A stretch of DNA of 7,007 bases from Chloroflexota bacterium. Its GTDB lineage: Bacteria; Chloroflexota; Anaerolineae; Anaerolineales; JACQED01. Positions 5,742 through 7,007 of the stretch are shown here, piece by piece. Both the position numbers and the translations under genes were made by a program. The notes beneath the pieces are model-generated. The model did no database searches. It was not told where the DNA came from and was given only the letters and a program-made list of their open reading frames with translations. Each line of letters starts with the position of its first letter. The first letter of the stretch is position 1. The stretch is taken from NCBI GenBank assembly GCA_016200785.1, contig JACQED010000628.1:1-7007 (forward strand). Reading direction: 5' to 3'.

Positions 5742-7007
5742 TGCTCCTCCTGACAACCCTCACCGCTGTTGTGGCGAACGAGGCGCTGTATCTCGAGCGT
5801 GAAAATTCGCCTCAATATCGCCACGCTTGTCGCATACGTCGGGTCCATGCCAAAATACGATAGATTCGCCGCGCCGAGGTTCTTGCCTTTGCTGAGTGGC
5901 GTATCCGAAGCGTAGTGCAGGAGACCGAGGTCGAAGGGCAGGCCATAGAGATTCACAATCTCGTCGGTGGGATAGCGAGTCGGGCGGTAAGCTTCGAAGA
6001 CGGCGGAGAGATACGGGCCGCCTTCCATTTCGATAGCGGTGTATCCCTCGCGATAGAATACGTCCATGTAACGTGAGTTCTGCAGGAATGTGCCGCGCAC
6101 GCTGACCGCCTTCTGGTTGTCGAGGGCCGTGCCGTAAACCAGATGAGGCGAGACGTCGGCGGCGGTGAAACAATTGTTGAAAAGGTACGTGTTGCGCGAG
6201 TGCTCGTCGTGAACGACGTTCGGGATAGTCACATCGCCGATCGCCCCGTTGAGCGTGGCGGCCTTGCCGAGAACGTAGACACCGCGAATTTCGGGCGACG
6301 AGCCGGCAATCTCCGCGAAGATGATCTGCGCCGCCATTCCCAAAGGATAGTCAATATTGACGATGATCGCGTCGCTGTCGGCGAGGCATTCGACGCCGGG
6401 GATACGCAGACGCGGGTCGAGCCAATCCGACTTCAGCCGCTTCAGTTCGATGAATTCCGCGTCCACCTCAAAGCTGTGCGCGCTGGATGCCCGATGAATG
6501 CCGCATGTCTCTTCGTCGGCGAGGCGGTCACGCGCCATTTGAGCGCCTTCCGGCGTGCGAACGTACTTCTTCAGAACGTAGTACAGAAAGTTCTCGCGGC
6601 TTGAAGGAACGTGCCGGGCCTCGATGTCGCGAAATTCGTTGACGAGATCGGCCTGCGCGGCTGTCTCGATATGCCGCACCAGTTCCGCCTCGTGCCGCAG
6701 AGCAAAACCCGAGAGCGGGTTGACGAGGCTGTGCATATTGCTCGAGATGAAATACATGGGCCGCTGTTCGACATCGTACTGTACGCCGGCGGAGAGATGC
6801 TGCCACCACATCGACGTTGCCCGGCGGTAGTCCACCAGCGACCCGGCCAGCAGCCGCACGGCGAACCGCTTTGGCGTGGCGGCGGCCTGGCCGAGTTTCG
6901 AGGCGAACGATTTGCCCCACACGACGTTCAGCCGTCGCACGTCTTCGAGCGCCATGCCCAGGCCGGCGGCGACGGCGGCCAGCGCGTCGTCGTCGAGAGC
7001 GATTGCC
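5735..7007 (-). CDS. Nucleoside phosphorylase/nucleosidase-like protein (5' end beyond right edge)
   Basis: An uncharacterised protein with nucleoside-phosphorylase-like features in its C-terminal half. Residues counted from the in-frame ATG at 6955: GVYVLGKAATLNGAIGDVTIP (225-245) resembles the glycine-rich phosphate/ribose strand ending in G-D-V-x-I-P of that superfamily. AIEMEGGPYLSA (307-318) resembles the ribose-binding V/I-E-M-E motif, and LHYASDTP (346-353) may supply the catalytic aspartate. The N-terminal half has no domain I recognise. The frame stays open from 6955 to 7007 and the residues there (AIALDDDALAAVAAGLG) run smoothly into the helix after 6955, so I treat the gene as partial. 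The likely role is cleavage or phosphorolysis of a nucleoside or nucleotide (inference); the substrate is unknown. Its last codons contain the ribosome site and ATG of the ATPase gene. Confidence 0.7.
   Translation of the reverse strand, partial: AIALDDDALAAVAAGLGMALEDVRRLNVVWGKSFASKLGQAAATPKRFAVRLLAGSLVDYRRATSMWWQHLSAGVQYDVEQRPMYFISSNMHSLVNPLSGFALRHEAELVRHIETAAQADLVNEFRDIEARHVPSSRENFLYYVLKKYVRTPEGAQMARDRLADEETCGIHRASSAHSFEVDAEFIELKRLKSDWLDPRLRIPGVECLADSDAIIVNIDYPLGMAAQIIFAEIAGSSPEIRGVYVLGKAATLNGAIGDVTIPNVVHDEHSRNTYLFNNCFTAADVSPHLVYGTALDNQKAVSVRGTFLQNSRYMDVFYREGYTAIEMEGGPYLSAVFEAYRPTRYPTDEIVNLYGLPFDLGLLHYASDTPLSKGKNLGAANLSYFGMDPTYATSVAILRRIFTLEIQRLVRHNSGEGCQEEQC
5744..5751 (-). promoter_or_regulatory. 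Strong Shine-Dalgarno of the ATPase gene, embedded in the preceding gene
   Basis: AGGAGGAG on the minus strand just ahead of the ATG at 5741. It lies within the last codons of the nucleoside-phosphorylase-like gene, whose stop (TGA, 5737-5735) falls after the ATPase start. It decides between the ATG at 5741 and the TTG at 5756 and suggests termination-reinitiation between the two genes. Confidence 0.8.

Noticed and set aside
5742..5756. TTG start for the ATPase
   Set aside because: It would place the strong AGGAGGAG inside the coding sequence, and the ATG at 5741 follows that site at a workable distance.
1..7007. CRISPR array, tRNA, rRNA or transposase
   Set aside because: No repeat-spacer pattern, cloverleaf, rRNA core or transposase motif was seen on either strand. 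The only repeats are the short 7- and 9-base tandem arrays.

Overview
All six genes I can support lie on the minus strand and are packed end to end, so transcription runs from right to left. Base composition is fairly GC-rich. Together with molybdenum-hydroxylase maturation genes and short 7- and 9-base tandem repeats at gene edges, this suggests a free-living bacterium, possibly Chloroflexota/Anaerolineae or a similar uncultured environmental lineage. That placement is an impression, because the window holds no marker gene.

Layout in the direction of transcription: (1) 7007-5735, the 3' part of a gene for a nucleoside phosphorylase/nucleosidase-like protein whose start is off the right edge. 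(2) 5741-4560, a RecF/OLD-like ABC-type ATPase that starts inside the end of gene 1 (7-base overlap, strong Shine-Dalgarno). (3) 4563-3910, a DUF4276/RloB-like protein with a TOPRIM-like acidic motif, overlapping gene 2 by 4 bases (ATGA). (4) After 45 bases, 3864-1615, the molybdenum-cofactor-binding large subunit of a xanthine dehydrogenase-family hydroxylase, with no iron-sulfur or FAD partner in view. (5) 1539-724, a YqeB/EF2563-family protein. (6) 683-1, a YqeC-family P-loop protein cut by the left edge.

Genes 4-6 form a recognisable selenium-dependent molybdenum hydroxylase set: YqeB and YqeC are the accessory proteins genomically tied to hydroxylases carrying a labile selenium cofactor. 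Gene 1 could supply purine bases to such an enzyme, so the flanks may be one purine-catabolism locus. Genes 2-3 are visibly less GC-rich than the flanks and match the architecture of two-gene anti-phage modules (ABC ATPase plus TOPRIM-like effector, as in PARIS, AbiL and Rlo pairs). The best candidate for an undescribed system is this pair, with or without the coupled nucleoside-phosphorylase-like protein.

A second theme is short tandem repeats that enter coding sequence. Two 36-base nonamer arrays in inverted orientation are separated by exactly 36 bases across the junction of genes 4 and 5, and one supplies the C-terminal tail of the hydroxylase. A heptamer array inside gene 4 encodes an apparent extra loop.
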